Assembly: GCA_963716135.1 (NCBI GenBank)
Contig: OY970289.1
Coordinates: forward strand, 868,001-932,000
DNA from: CAVRAW01 sp963716135
GTDB lineage: Bacteria > Planctomycetota > Planctomycetia > Pirellulales > JADZDJ01
Direction of reading: 5' to 3'
Length of the DNA stretch: 64,000 bases
The notes under the pieces were generated by a model. The model was not told the origin of the DNA. It was given only the letters and a program-made list of their open reading frames with translations, and ran no database searches. Position 1 is the first letter of the stretch; the number at the start of each line of letters is the position of its first letter. Positions 33,888-42,266 of the stretch are shown piece after piece. Both the position numbers and the translations under genes were made by a program.

Positions 33888-35069
33888 ATGGCCATCTGCG
33901 TTTCATTAGTGCAAAAGACCGTTAGCAAACAAGGGCGGCGCACCAAAACCCGCACGTGGTATTTGTTCTATCGGGACCGCCAGGGCAAACAGCACTTCCA
34001 GGCCACTGGTGTCCGCGACAAATTCGTGGCTAAGCAGCTGGCGGCGCGGCTCGAGCGCGAGTTGGCGCTGGGTTGGACCGGCTTGGCTGATCCGTTTGCA
34101 AAACATCGTGAACGATCGCTGCTGGAGCACGTCGACGATTGGGCCAAATTCCTGGGAGATAAAGGCAACTGTTCGCAGTACGTCGTCAAATCCAAGAAGT
34201 ACGTGACGGCGCTCGTCACCGGTTGCCGGTTCAGCATCATCGCCGACGTTTCCAAAAGCAAAGTGGTGGGCTGGCTGGCCGAGCTCCGCGAAGCCGGCGC
34301 CAGCATAAGCACCAGCAACCACTACGGCAAAGCAATGAAGCAATTCTGCAAGTTCCTGGTTGACGATGATCGCCTGGCCAAAAATCCCCTGGGTTCGCTC
34401 TCCGTGATGCGCGCCGACGGTGATCGGCGGCGGGTGCGTCGGACGCTTACCGGCGACGAATTTGCTCGCTTGATCGAGGTCACCGCCAACAACGGCGAAA
34501 TTTTCGGCTTCAGCGGCGTCGATCGGGCACTGTTATATCTGCTCGCTGCCAATAGCGGCCTACGCCGCGGCGAGATCGGTAGCCTTACAGGCAGTTCTTT
34601 TGATTTTGACGCGCCGTCAGTTGTCGTGGCGGCTAACGCGGATAAAAGTGGCCGCCAAAATCCGCCGATTCCCCTACGGCCGGCGGTGGCTCAGCAACTG
34701 CAGGCGTGGATCGCGTTACGCGGCTTCGGCGCCGACGACTTGCTGTGGCCGTTCCCCAACGCGCGTGCGGCCGAAATGCTCCAGCGCGATCTGGCCGCGG
34801 CCGGAATTGCGTACTGTGATGCCCGCGGCCGCGTGTTCGATTTTCATTCGCTACGTGGGCAATACATCACGGACAACCTCAATGCCGGCGTGCCGCTACC
34901 GCTGGTCCAGAAGCTGGCGCGCCACAGCGTGCCGATGCTGACCAGCAATTATTACTACCATCCGGCCGGCCAACAGATCGCTGCCCAGCTTGAAAAGCTG
35001 CCGGCGCCGCCGACGATCAAACTGCCGGCACCGAAAACCGAGACTTCGCTGTTCACGGGTGCAAAGTAG
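33888..35069 (+). CDS. int: Tyrosine recombinase (integrase)
   Basis: A protein of 393 residues from the ATG at 33888, preceded by AGGGGAAGGG. An N-terminal SAM-like core-binding domain spans about 75-170. The catalytic domain has R226 in NSGLRRGEI, K253 in NADKSGR, H320 and R323 in FDFHSLRGQY, H346 in ARHS and a Tyr at 355-357 in TSNYYYHP. All six positions are present, so it should be active. It lies 1.7 kb inside the right 40-bp repeat and presumably catalyses recombination at the anticodon-loop region of tRNA-Leu. Confidence 0.93.
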   Translation: MAICVSLVQKTVSKQGRRTKTRTWYLFYRDRQGKQHFQATGVRDKFVAKQLAARLERELALGWTGLADPFAKHRERSLLEHVDDWAKFLGDKGNCSQYVVKSKKYVTALVTGCRFSIIADVSKSKVVGWLAELREAGASISTSNHYGKAMKQFCKFLVDDDRLAKNPLGSLSVMRADGDRRRVRRTLTGDEFARLIEVTANNGEIFGFSGVDRALLYLLAANSGLRRGEIGSLTGSSFDFDAPSVVVAANADKSGRQNPPIPLRPAVAQQLQAWIALRGFGADDLLWPFPNARAAEMLQRDLAAAGIAYCDARGRVFDFHSLRGQYITDNLNAGVPLPLVQKLARHSVPMLTSNYYYHPAGQQIAAQLEKLPAPPTIKLPAPKTETSLFTGAK

Positions 35070-35191
35070 TGTTTTGAATTAGGCGGTTGTCTAGTTGTGC
35101 GTACCACCGGCGGAACGGTTCCCTCGTACGGTTCTACGTTACTTTTCTCAAGAAACGCTAATGGAATCCACGTCGTGACGTTGACCGCGCG

Positions 35192-35743
35192 TTAGTTCAA
35201 GAGACCCCACCTAAGGTATGCATCGCGCGTATAAAAGTTAAGCCCGCCGCTTGGTAGATTGCCATGGTTAAATTGTTCGATTGCCGCTTTGATCGGCTCT
35301 TTTTTAAAAGGGATATGAATAATCCTCGCCCTGAAGTTGTTGATGCGAACAGCCAATGCGGGTGGCCAAAGATTCGCAAGCGCCGCCGGCGCCATGATAC
35401 AATCGTAACCCGGATAAGCCGCGATGATCGGAATATTGTATCTGTCGACCGCCTGCTCGATCTCAAAAGGAACCCAGTCGAGGTCAAAACGCGTCGTCGT
35501 CCCTATTATAAGCACCATGTTCTTTGAGTTTCGCAGCCGCTCTTGAAGTGACGCACGCAATGTCGCCCTCTTACTAGCGTCACGAACCGATGACGCTTTG
35601 TCGTGGCTGTTTACCATCGTGAAGTCATCGTCGCTCTTTTCGGTCCAAGCCTTCATCAAGTTGTAATACCTAATGTCCGAATCGATTGGGACATCAGTTC
35701 CATTCGCGTGGAATGCTACGTATGTGCCATTCCGGTATGCCAC
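35192..35743 (-). CDS. thsB: TIR-like domain protein, Thoeris ThsB
   Basis: A protein of 183 residues of the MTH538 TIR-like (DUF1863) type. YVAFHANG forms the first strand, FTMVNSHDKASSVRDAS the loop, and MVLIIGTTTRFDLDWVPFEI includes the expected catalytic Glu near 94-96. IPIIAAYPGY is the following strand. In Thoeris, ThsB senses infection and makes a signal molecule from NAD+. The gene starts 3 bp after the ThsA stop, giving a two-gene operon ThsA-ThsB. The pairing with a macro-domain ThsA points to type II Thoeris. Confidence 0.82.
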   Translation of the reverse strand: MAYRNGTYVAFHANGTDVPIDSDIRYYNLMKAWTEKSDDDFTMVNSHDKASSVRDASKRATLRASLQERLRNSKNMVLIIGTTTRFDLDWVPFEIEQAVDRYNIPIIAAYPGYDCIMAPAALANLWPPALAVRINNFRARIIHIPFKKEPIKAAIEQFNHGNLPSGGLNFYTRDAYLRWGLLN

Positions 35744-35746
35744 ACG

Positions 35747-36589
35747 TTATTCCTCCCAGTGTGCCTTGACGTCACGAAGATCAAGGTCTTCATAGCGGTC
35801 CCGATGCAAGATGATCTTGATCTCCCGAGTCACTTGTTTTGCCTTGGACTCGGTAATCGCCGACAGAATGATGAGGTTGAGCAGATCGCGAGTTGGTAAC
35901 CCGAGCCCCGACAACCCGCTACCAACAAGAGGAAGGATCAATGCCTTTCCGCCGGCTTCAATTCGCGCCCGCTGCCAAAGCTGATGAAGAGCAACCCACA
36001 TCATCGTAACATCGCAATAGGCTTTACATGTTTCAGGGTCTGTTTTTGCGAATGCGAATGCGAGGTAATAATCTTCGTCAACTGTAATCATCGCACTTGT
36101 CCCAATTGGATAGCGCTTAGTCTTCCCTTCCACTTTCTGAACCTCTTTGCCCTCAATTTCTCGCAGTTGTTCATCCACCTGTTTGTCGAATGATTCCGAA
36201 TGACCTCCGAAGCATTTCTTGAGGAATATTCCATGAAGACTAAGGTCGGAAACTGGTTTTCCGATCTTGCTATCGAAGAACTCATTGACTGCGATGACAC
36301 GGATACCATCTTGTGCGAACAGGTCGCCAAAGAGCACGCCAATCGAAGTGTTGGTATTGGCCACTTTGATTTTGATTCGCGATGGCTTCCAGGCCTTTTT
36401 CAACCCGTAGCCGATACTCACTAAGATGACTATCGCGAACGCGAACGGCCCCTCGATTTTAACTCCAGGGATAAAATGGGTAACGCCTCTGACGATTGTG
36501 AAGAGGACGCTAAATGCCGTGAAACTGTAGGCGGCAGTTTTCCACGGATGACGGCGAATCCCGCGAAAAAGGTCTTTCAAAGATCGCAT
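35747..36589 (-). CDS. thsA: TM-macro domain effector, Thoeris ThsA (type II)
   Basis: A protein of 280 residues. Two N-terminal membrane helices, about 18-36 (AAYSFTAFSVLFTIVRGV) and 47-63 (FAFAIVILVSIGYGLKK), precede a macro domain. The macro domain has NTSIGVLFGDLFAQDGIRVI, then VNEFFDS, a SDLSLHGIFLKKCFGG loop and ALILPLVGSGLSGLGLP, the nucleotide-sugar-binding turn. In type II Thoeris the macro domain binds the TIR-made ADP-ribose derivative and the membrane part acts as the killing effector. That mechanism is family knowledge; here it is inferred from architecture and the adjacent TIR gene. Confidence 0.8.
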   Translation of the reverse strand: MRSLKDLFRGIRRHPWKTAAYSFTAFSVLFTIVRGVTHFIPGVKIEGPFAFAIVILVSIGYGLKKAWKPSRIKIKVANTNTSIGVLFGDLFAQDGIRVIAVNEFFDSKIGKPVSDLSLHGIFLKKCFGGHSESFDKQVDEQLREIEGKEVQKVEGKTKRYPIGTSAMITVDEDYYLAFAFAKTDPETCKAYCDVTMMWVALHQLWQRARIEAGGKALILPLVGSGLSGLGLPTRDLLNLIILSAITESKAKQVTREIKIILHRDRYEDLDLRDVKAHWEE

Positions 36590-36808
36590 GGATTTCGGCC
36601 TGAAGGCTCGTTGTCAAGTTGCATCGAATTCAACCGGCGAGCAATTCGACGCAGCCAAACCTGAGACAAGTTTACCGGCAGGTGGTGCCCGATTGTAGCT
36701 CTGCTTGTAGCGTCGGGTGGTCCCTTGCGGTCCCTTGCGGCCCGGCCTGACCTAATCGTTTCCGCGGCCGATTCGCTAGATGCTTTCCGTAGCGAATTAC
36801 TTGTTACG

Positions 36809-36848
36809 TTTTAAGTCCCTTGCGTCTGCCATTCCGCCACTCGGCCAA
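36809..36848. repeat. Right attachment site: orphan 5' half of tRNA-Leu
   Basis: Identical over 40 bp to 1198-1237. It begins inside the anticodon loop and ends two bases before the tRNA 5' end on the minus strand. The 3' half of the tRNA is not present here, so this is the original tRNA 5' half, cut off by integration. Confidence 0.92.
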
Positions 36849-36877
36849 TTTGTTCGCTCAACCCGACGTCTCCCAGA

Positions 36878-36905
36878 AGTCTACCCCAATGGAAATCGGC
36901 AACAA
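36878..36905 (-). promoter_or_regulatory. Original tRNA-Leu promoter, now orphaned
   Basis: On the minus strand TTGTTG (36905-36900) and TAGACT (36883-36878) are separated by 16 bases. A start about 7 bases past TAGACT would give a leader of about 25 bases before the old tRNA 5' end at 36846. The fit to the tRNA start supports it as the native promoter. It now reads into the element. Confidence 0.5.
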
Positions 36906-37058
36906 GCGGTGGACGCCGTCGGCTCAACTTCCTTCTATCGGCAACACTTGACACAATCTATCGATCACTGACTGGACTGGGCATATGCGCGCCGACATAA
37001 TCGAAATGCCGCCGCAAACCGTCTGCCTCGCCCAGTCCCGCGGGCGTTCAATTAAACC

Positions 37059-38826
37059 ATGCCCGATCAAATTCCTACAAACCAGCTTCGAGCCGCCGGC
37101 GCTGCCGGGCCCGCATCCCCCTACCGAATCTGGATCTGGCGCGGCCTCCTTGGCCTGTTTCTCGTTTATCTGCTGCTGCGCACCTGGCACATTCGGAACA
37201 CTCCCTTCGAACCAGTCCATTGGGCTTTCCATAGCGAGCGCGAAGTTGTCGCCTGGCTGGGCGGCCTGGTCTGGCACGAGCTTCTCGTCTATGGCCTCTC
37301 ACTGGTGCTCGGTCTGCTGACTCCTCCGGCCTTCGGGCTTGCGATGGCCCAGGAAGATCGTCGCCGGCGCTGGCTCAAGTGGGCCGGGTGGTGGAGCTTC
37401 GGATTGTTAACCATCTTCGTGTGTTTTGCGATCGCCCGTAGCGAAGTGCCGCCGGTTGGTTCGTTGATCGTGCCATTTGTGAGTTACTTGGTCGGGCTTC
37501 GCCTGAGTTCCGCCGCCATGCGCGGCGTTCGTCCGTTCGCTTGGGCCGCCGGACAATTGTTGGTGCTGTTTCTGCTGATCGCTGGCACGACGGTGGCGAT
37601 GGCGCAAGACCGTTTCCGACGCTCCCTTGGACTTCGACACGACCGCGATGAGCATGGCCGAGAAACGGGAACTTGCCAAGCGCATTCGTGACACGCGCCC
37701 GCCGGAGGGCCAACCGCGATACGTGCATCTGGCCGACGCCGAAATCAATGCCCTGGTCAATTCCGTCCTTAGCCGCGGAAACATCGAGCACAAGGCCAGT
37801 GTGCATTTCGAACCCCAGGCGATTACCGCCCGGGCCTCGATGGCGCTGCCGCAGCGAATCGGAGAAGGCAAGTTCCTCAATGTTCAGATGACAGGCCGCC
37901 TCTCGATTGACGACGGCCGCCTGCGGCTAGGCATTCAACAGTTGCGATTGGGCCAGCTCGACGTGCCGCGGCCTCTGTTGGGAATGCTCTCGTCGTTCGT
38001 GTTCGCGCTGCTGGAAGACGATCCGCAAATTCGACGCATCGTCGATTCGGTCGACAAGATGGACACCGAAAAAGGAGCCGTCAATTTCGTCTTCCAATCC
38101 GACTCGATCAGCCGGCAGGTGGTGCCTTCGCTCGTGCAGCTCCTCTGGCGGCAGCCCGACGTGTCCTTCGAAACCAAGCTTTATTTGCAGCGCTTAATCG
38201 ACGTCTACCACGGTCTTCCCGCGGACTCCGATCGAACCGGCTTGCTAACTAAAACCGCGTTCGCAATGGCGGCCGACCGCTCCCAGGAAAACGATCCGCA
38301 ACTGGAAAATCGCGCCGCTGTCTTTGCCTTGGCCATCCTGATCGGACATCAAGATCTCGAAATGTTTGTCGGCGAACTGCTCGACGCCAATCAACGAGCC
38401 CAAGCGAGCAAGATCATGGGAACGGTCAAGCTCCGCGGCCGGCAAGATCTGGCCCGCCATTTTGCCGTCAGTGCCGCGCTCGTGCTTCTGTCGCGCGAGT
38501 CGATCAGCGATCGCATCGGAGTCTTGAAGGAAGAACTCGATTCCCAGGAAGGCGGGTCGGGCTTTTCGTTTGTCGATCTGCTCGCCGATTTCGCCGGAAC
38601 TCGGTTCGCCATCATGGTCACCCGCGATACGGCAACCGCGCGGGCCATGCAAGCCAAATTGGCGCGCGGCTTCGACGTCGATGCCTTCTTCCCGAAATTC
38701 GACGGGCTGCCCGAAGACATTCCCGCCGACGTGTTGCAAAGCCGTTACGGCGGCGTCGGCGGCGCAGGTTATCAGGCGATCATCGCAGAGATGAATCGGC
38801 GGCTCGACGCGCTGCCAAAGTATTGA
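37059..38826 (+). CDS. Large membrane protein, frameshifted as sequenced
   Basis: Two frames read as one protein of about 589 residues. The first (from ATG 37059) has several membrane helices: IWRGLLGLFLVYLLLR, VWHELLVYGLSLVLGLLTPP, WWSFGLLTIFVCFAIA and AWAAGQLLVLFLLIAGTTVA. Near 37611 the frame changes at AMAQDR/VSDAPLDFDTT. The second has a soluble domain: ADAEINALVNSVLSRG, a beta-rich stretch TGRLSIDDGRLRLGIQQLRL resembling YpmS/DUF2140-type surfaces, and a helical C-terminus ending LDALPKY. The family is unknown. The soluble part probably faces outside. A single indel separates the halves. Confidence 0.6.
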
Positions 38827-39008
38827 CGCCTCTCGACGGCAACGGCGCGATTGCCGCCGCAATTTTGGCGTCGGGATTGCGTCGCAAAGCCGCGATTTTG
38901 GCTTGTTTTCCAGCCGCCCTAAGTAATTGCGTTGCGCCTCTGCCAAGCTAGACTTTAGGTGGAACAGTACCCCCCCTAATTCACCCGTCCGCTTAGAGGA
39001 GTTTTCAC

Positions 39009-39566
39009 ATGATCGGCGATATGAATCACGAACTGCAGCATGTCCGCAATCAATGGTGGGCCTTCCTGCTTCTGGGTCTGGCGCTGGTTGTCGTCGGCGC
39101 ATTTTGCATCGCCGAGCCGCTGGTGCCCACGCTGGCTTCCGTCGTTGTGTTGGGCTTCTTGTTGCTGGCCGCCGGCATCATCCAAGTCGTCAGCTCCTTC
39201 TGGGCCGGCAAGTGGAGCGGCATGCTGCTGCACATGTTGATCGGCGTGCTGTACGCCGTCGTGGGATACATGATCATCGACGCGCCGGGCCTTTCGATGT
39301 TGCTGCTCACCAAGTTCATCGCCATCTTCCTGATCGTCACCGGCGTGTTCCGCATCGCCGCGGCCCTGTTCGTGCGCTTCCAGGATTGGGGTTGGGTCCT
39401 GCTCAACGGCGGCATTACGCTGCTGTTGGGGATCATCATCAATCGCCAATTGCCCGAAGCCGCCCTCTGGGTTATCGGCCTGTTCGTCGGCATCGAGTTG
39501 ATCTTCAACGGCTGGGCTTGGGTGATGTTGGCCGTCGGCCTGCGTGCCGTCGCCAAAGCCCGCTAG
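39009..39566 (+). CDS. HdeD family membrane protein
   Basis: A protein of 185 residues with six hydrophobic segments. The pattern WWAFLLLGLALVVVGAFCIA, ASVVVLGFLLLAAGIIQVVS, HMLIGVLYAVVGYMI and GWVLLNGGITLLLGIIINRQ, followed by GLFVGIELIFNGWAWVMLA, is the HdeD/DUF308 fold. HdeD proteins are linked to acid or stress resistance in enterobacteria; the role in planctomycetes is not established. AGAGGAG eight bases upstream fixes the start. Confidence 0.85.
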   Translation: MIGDMNHELQHVRNQWWAFLLLGLALVVVGAFCIAEPLVPTLASVVVLGFLLLAAGIIQVVSSFWAGKWSGMLLHMLIGVLYAVVGYMIIDAPGLSMLLLTKFIAIFLIVTGVFRIAAALFVRFQDWGWVLLNGGITLLLGIIINRQLPEAALWVIGLFVGIELIFNGWAWVMLAVGLRAVAKAR

Positions 39567-39892
39567 TTCCAAAGATGGAATCGTGTTGTTGAGTGAAGCC
39601 ACAGCCCCAGGCGCAGATGCGCCTGCGGCTGTGGCCGCTGGTAAGCGGAATACGTCGCCGCGGCGCCACGGTTAAGCAGTCGCACGACTGAATCGCGCCC
39701 CGCTTGCGCAGCTTTCGACAGGCTGCCACCCACGGCAGATTCGGGTAAACTGCATTACTTCGGCAGCGCCGCGTATTTTCGACGCTGCCAGGCCGCTTTC
39801 GAACGGCGGCTCAACCAGCAAATGCTGGTTGTACCGGCGGTGCTAGTCGCAAAGCTGATACCGAACTCGCCTGTCAACGCCGCAGTCGATCC
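39567..39892. other. Intergenic with two hairpins
   Basis: A strong stem CCACAGCC/GGCTGTGG with inner GGCGCA/TGCGCC pairing lies at 39599-39634, just after the HdeD gene. It is probably a transcript-end structure although no T-run follows. A perfect 9-bp hairpin CAACCAGCA/TGCTGGTTG lies at 39812-39831, about 60 bp before aceK. No gene is seen. Confidence 0.5.
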
Positions 39893-41652
39893 ATGTCCGA
39901 TCCCATCACAACCAGCCGCCTTGCGAACACCGTGGCTCGCGAAATCTGCCGCGCATCCGTACGCTTCCAAAACGAATTTCGCGAGATCACCCAGCGGGGA
40001 AAACTCCGCTTTGAACAGCGCGACTGGGCCGGAATGCATGCCGACAGCGCGGCACGCTTGGACGTCTACAAGGGAGCCATCGACCAGGTGATTGATTGCA
40101 CACGCACGTTGCTGGCCGATCGCACCTATACCCGTTCGGTTTGGGTCGCCATCAAAGCGGTGTACTCCGGCCTGATCGTAGACCGTGACGATTGGGAAAT
40201 CGCGGAAACCTTTTTCAATTCGGTTACTCGCCGCATCTTCACCACCGTCGGCGTGGACGAGGAAATCGAATTCGTTCACAGCGACTATGACCGTCTTCCC
40301 GGCTCGGCCGACGGTTCCGTCGAACAATCGTTTGCCGCCGACGGCCCGCTAGCCGCCGTGGTGGAGAATGTGCTCCGGGCGCACAAGCTGGGCCTGGGAG
40401 AAAAAGAACTGCAACGTGAAAGCCGCATCGGCGCCGAGGAGATCCAGCGCCGCTTGACAGCACTCGGCCAGAGCGCCGACATCCAACGGATCGACATGAT
40501 CAAGGCTCCTTTCTACCGCGGCGAACACCTGCATCTGATCGGACGCATGCTCATCGACGACCGGTTCGTCCCCCTGGTCATCTCGTTTTGTCATACCGAA
40601 ACCGGTGTGTTTCTCGACTCCGTGCTCGTCGAGCAAGACGACGTCAGCCTGCTGTTTAGCTATACGCGGTCGTACTTTTTCGTCGACGTAGCTCGGCCTT
40701 CAGAGCTGGTTCGCTTCGTCAAAACCATCATTCCGCGAAACCTAGGGCCGAAATCTACATTTCGATCGGTTACAACAAACATGGCAAAACCGAATTGTAC
40801 CGCCACGCGCTGCGCCATCTGGCCCGATCGTCCGACAAGTACCAATTGGCGCTCGGTCAACGCGGCATGGTGATGGCGGTGTTCACCATGCCCTCCTACC
40901 CCGTGGTGTTTAAGATCATCAAAGACGAGTTTGACTATCCCAAGTCCACCACGCGGCAAGCCGTCATCGACCGATATCATCTGGTGTTCCGCCACGATCG
41001 CGCCGGCCGACTGATCGACGCCCAGGAATACGAATACTTGACGCTCGAGCGGGCAAGATTCGACGATGATTTGCTCGCTGAATTGTTGCACGTCGCCCGC
41101 GAAGCGGTCAGCGTCGTCGGCGACCGCGTGGTGATCAAACACTGCTACGCCGAACGACGAGTGACTCCGCTCAACATATACCTTCACGAGGCCCCCGAAA
41201 CGGCTGCCCGCGCCGCGGTAGTCGACTACGGCCAGGCGATCAGAGACCTGGCGCTGACAAATATTTTCCCCGGCGATTTGATGCTGAAAAATTTTGGCCT
41301 GACCCGTCAAAGCCGTGTCGTTTGTTACGACTACGACGAAGTTTGTTTGCTGACAGATTGCAAGATCCGCCGGCTGCCGGCCACCGACGACTACGACGAG
41401 GTCATGGCGGCAGAACCGTGGTTTGCCGTCGGCGAAAACGACATCTTCCCGGAAGAATTCGGCCACTTTCTCGGGTTCGAGCCGCCGCTGCGGGAAGTTT
41501 TTCTAGAACACCATTCCCCCTTGTTGAGCGTCGAATACTGGTGCAGCGTCCAACAGCAAATTCTTGCCGGCAAACTCTTTCACGTCCCACCGTTCGCAGG
41601 CGACAAGGGCATCCATCGGCCTGAGCTTCGTTTCCCCGCATCAACGCCATGA
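39893..41652 (+). CDS. aceK: Isocitrate dehydrogenase kinase/phosphatase, frameshifted as sequenced
   Basis: Two frames join into about 586 residues, the normal AceK length. The first (MSDPITTSRLANTVAREICR ... FFVDVARPSELVRFVKTIIP) is the regulatory domain. Near 40740 one A seems missing from GCGAAACC; restoring it gives RKPRAEIYISIGYNKHGKTE and runs into the kinase domain. That domain has MVFTMPSYPVVFKIIKDEF-type ATP binding, EYEYLTLERARF, and the catalytic FPGDLMLKNFGL and VCYDYDEVCLL. AceK reversibly phosphorylates isocitrate dehydrogenase and so controls flow into the glyoxylate bypass. No aceA/aceB genes are adjacent. Confidence 0.88.
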
Positions 41653-41753
41653 TTGCCGCTTCCTGGTTGCGGCTGCTGGCGCGTGGTCTATATTTGACGT
41701 TCGCAGGGCCCTTGACGCCACCCTGAAACAACAGTTGCTTCGTCCATCGATTC

Positions 41754-42257
41754 ATGCGCATCTTTGTGCTGGGAACATATTCGGGCATCAACGGGTTTCT
41801 TGGCACGCGCGCCTCGATCATGCTCGACGTGGTGTTTCTGGCCATGTTCCTGCTGCTTCCCCTTCTCGCCTGGAGCATTTGGCAGGTCCGCTACCGCCGG
41901 CGCTACACGTTGCACAAATTTACGAACCTGTCGATCGCCGCAATTTTGCTCGTTGCCGTCCTGACGTTTGAAATCGACATGCAATTCATCAGCGGCTGGC
42001 GCGAGCGAGCCTCTGCGTCGCCCTATTGGCCCGCCGGCGTGATGGCCAGCCTATACGTGCACTTGGTGTTTTCCATTTCCACAACGCTGCTGTGGATCTA
42101 TGTCGTCGCCGGCGCACTGCGAAACATCCCCGTGCCCCCCGGTCCGTCGCCTTATAGCCGCCGCCACATGTTTTGGGCGCGCCTGGCCGCCATCGATCTA
42201 GCGCTCACGGCAATCACCGGCTGGATTTTCTATTGCCTGGCGTTCGTGGCTGGTTGA
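41754..42257 (+). CDS. DUF420 membrane protein
   Basis: A protein of 167 residues with four helices: MLDVVFLAMFLLLPLLAWSI, FTNLSIAAILLVAVLTFEID, VMASLYVHLVFSISTTLLWI and LAAIDLALTAITGWIFYCLA. Charged loops RRRYTLHKF and YSRRHMFWAR and the His residues LHKF, YVHL and RRHMF match DUF420, a family often found with haem-copper oxidase genes. No oxidase genes lie in this window. It ends 9 bp from the convergent leuA stop. Confidence 0.82.
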   Translation: MRIFVLGTYSGINGFLGTRASIMLDVVFLAMFLLLPLLAWSIWQVRYRRRYTLHKFTNLSIAAILLVAVLTFEIDMQFISGWRERASASPYWPAGVMASLYVHLVFSISTTLLWIYVVAGALRNIPVPPGPSPYSRRHMFWARLAAIDLALTAITGWIFYCLAFVAG

Positions 42258-42266
42258 GTGTTGCCC

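Larger units (their letters stand above)
1198..36848. mobile_element. Integrative element in tRNA-Leu(UAA), about 35.6 kb, carrying defence genes
   Basis: The boundaries are the two 40-bp direct repeats. The right end holds the mobility and replication genes in order: primase/SF3 helicase (30969-33536), HTH excisionase-like protein (33618-33833) and tyrosine integrase (33888-35069). I recognise no structural phage genes, relaxase or type IV secretion genes. It is therefore best described as a phage-satellite-like or mobilizable genomic island, not a complete prophage or ICE. The cargo is dominated by nucleases, helicases, a DNA methyltransferase and a Thoeris-like pair. Coding density is lower than in the flanks, with many small unknown genes and gene fragments. 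Confidence 0.88.
36590..37058. other. Right element end and host junction, no gene
   Basis: It contains a direct repeat GGTCCCTTGC x2 at about 36719-36738, a perfect 8-bp hairpin ATTCGCTA/TAGCGAAT near 36772-36799, the 40-bp attR repeat and the old tRNA promoter. I see no T-run terminator on the minus strand between the promoter and the ThsA gene. Confidence 0.5.
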
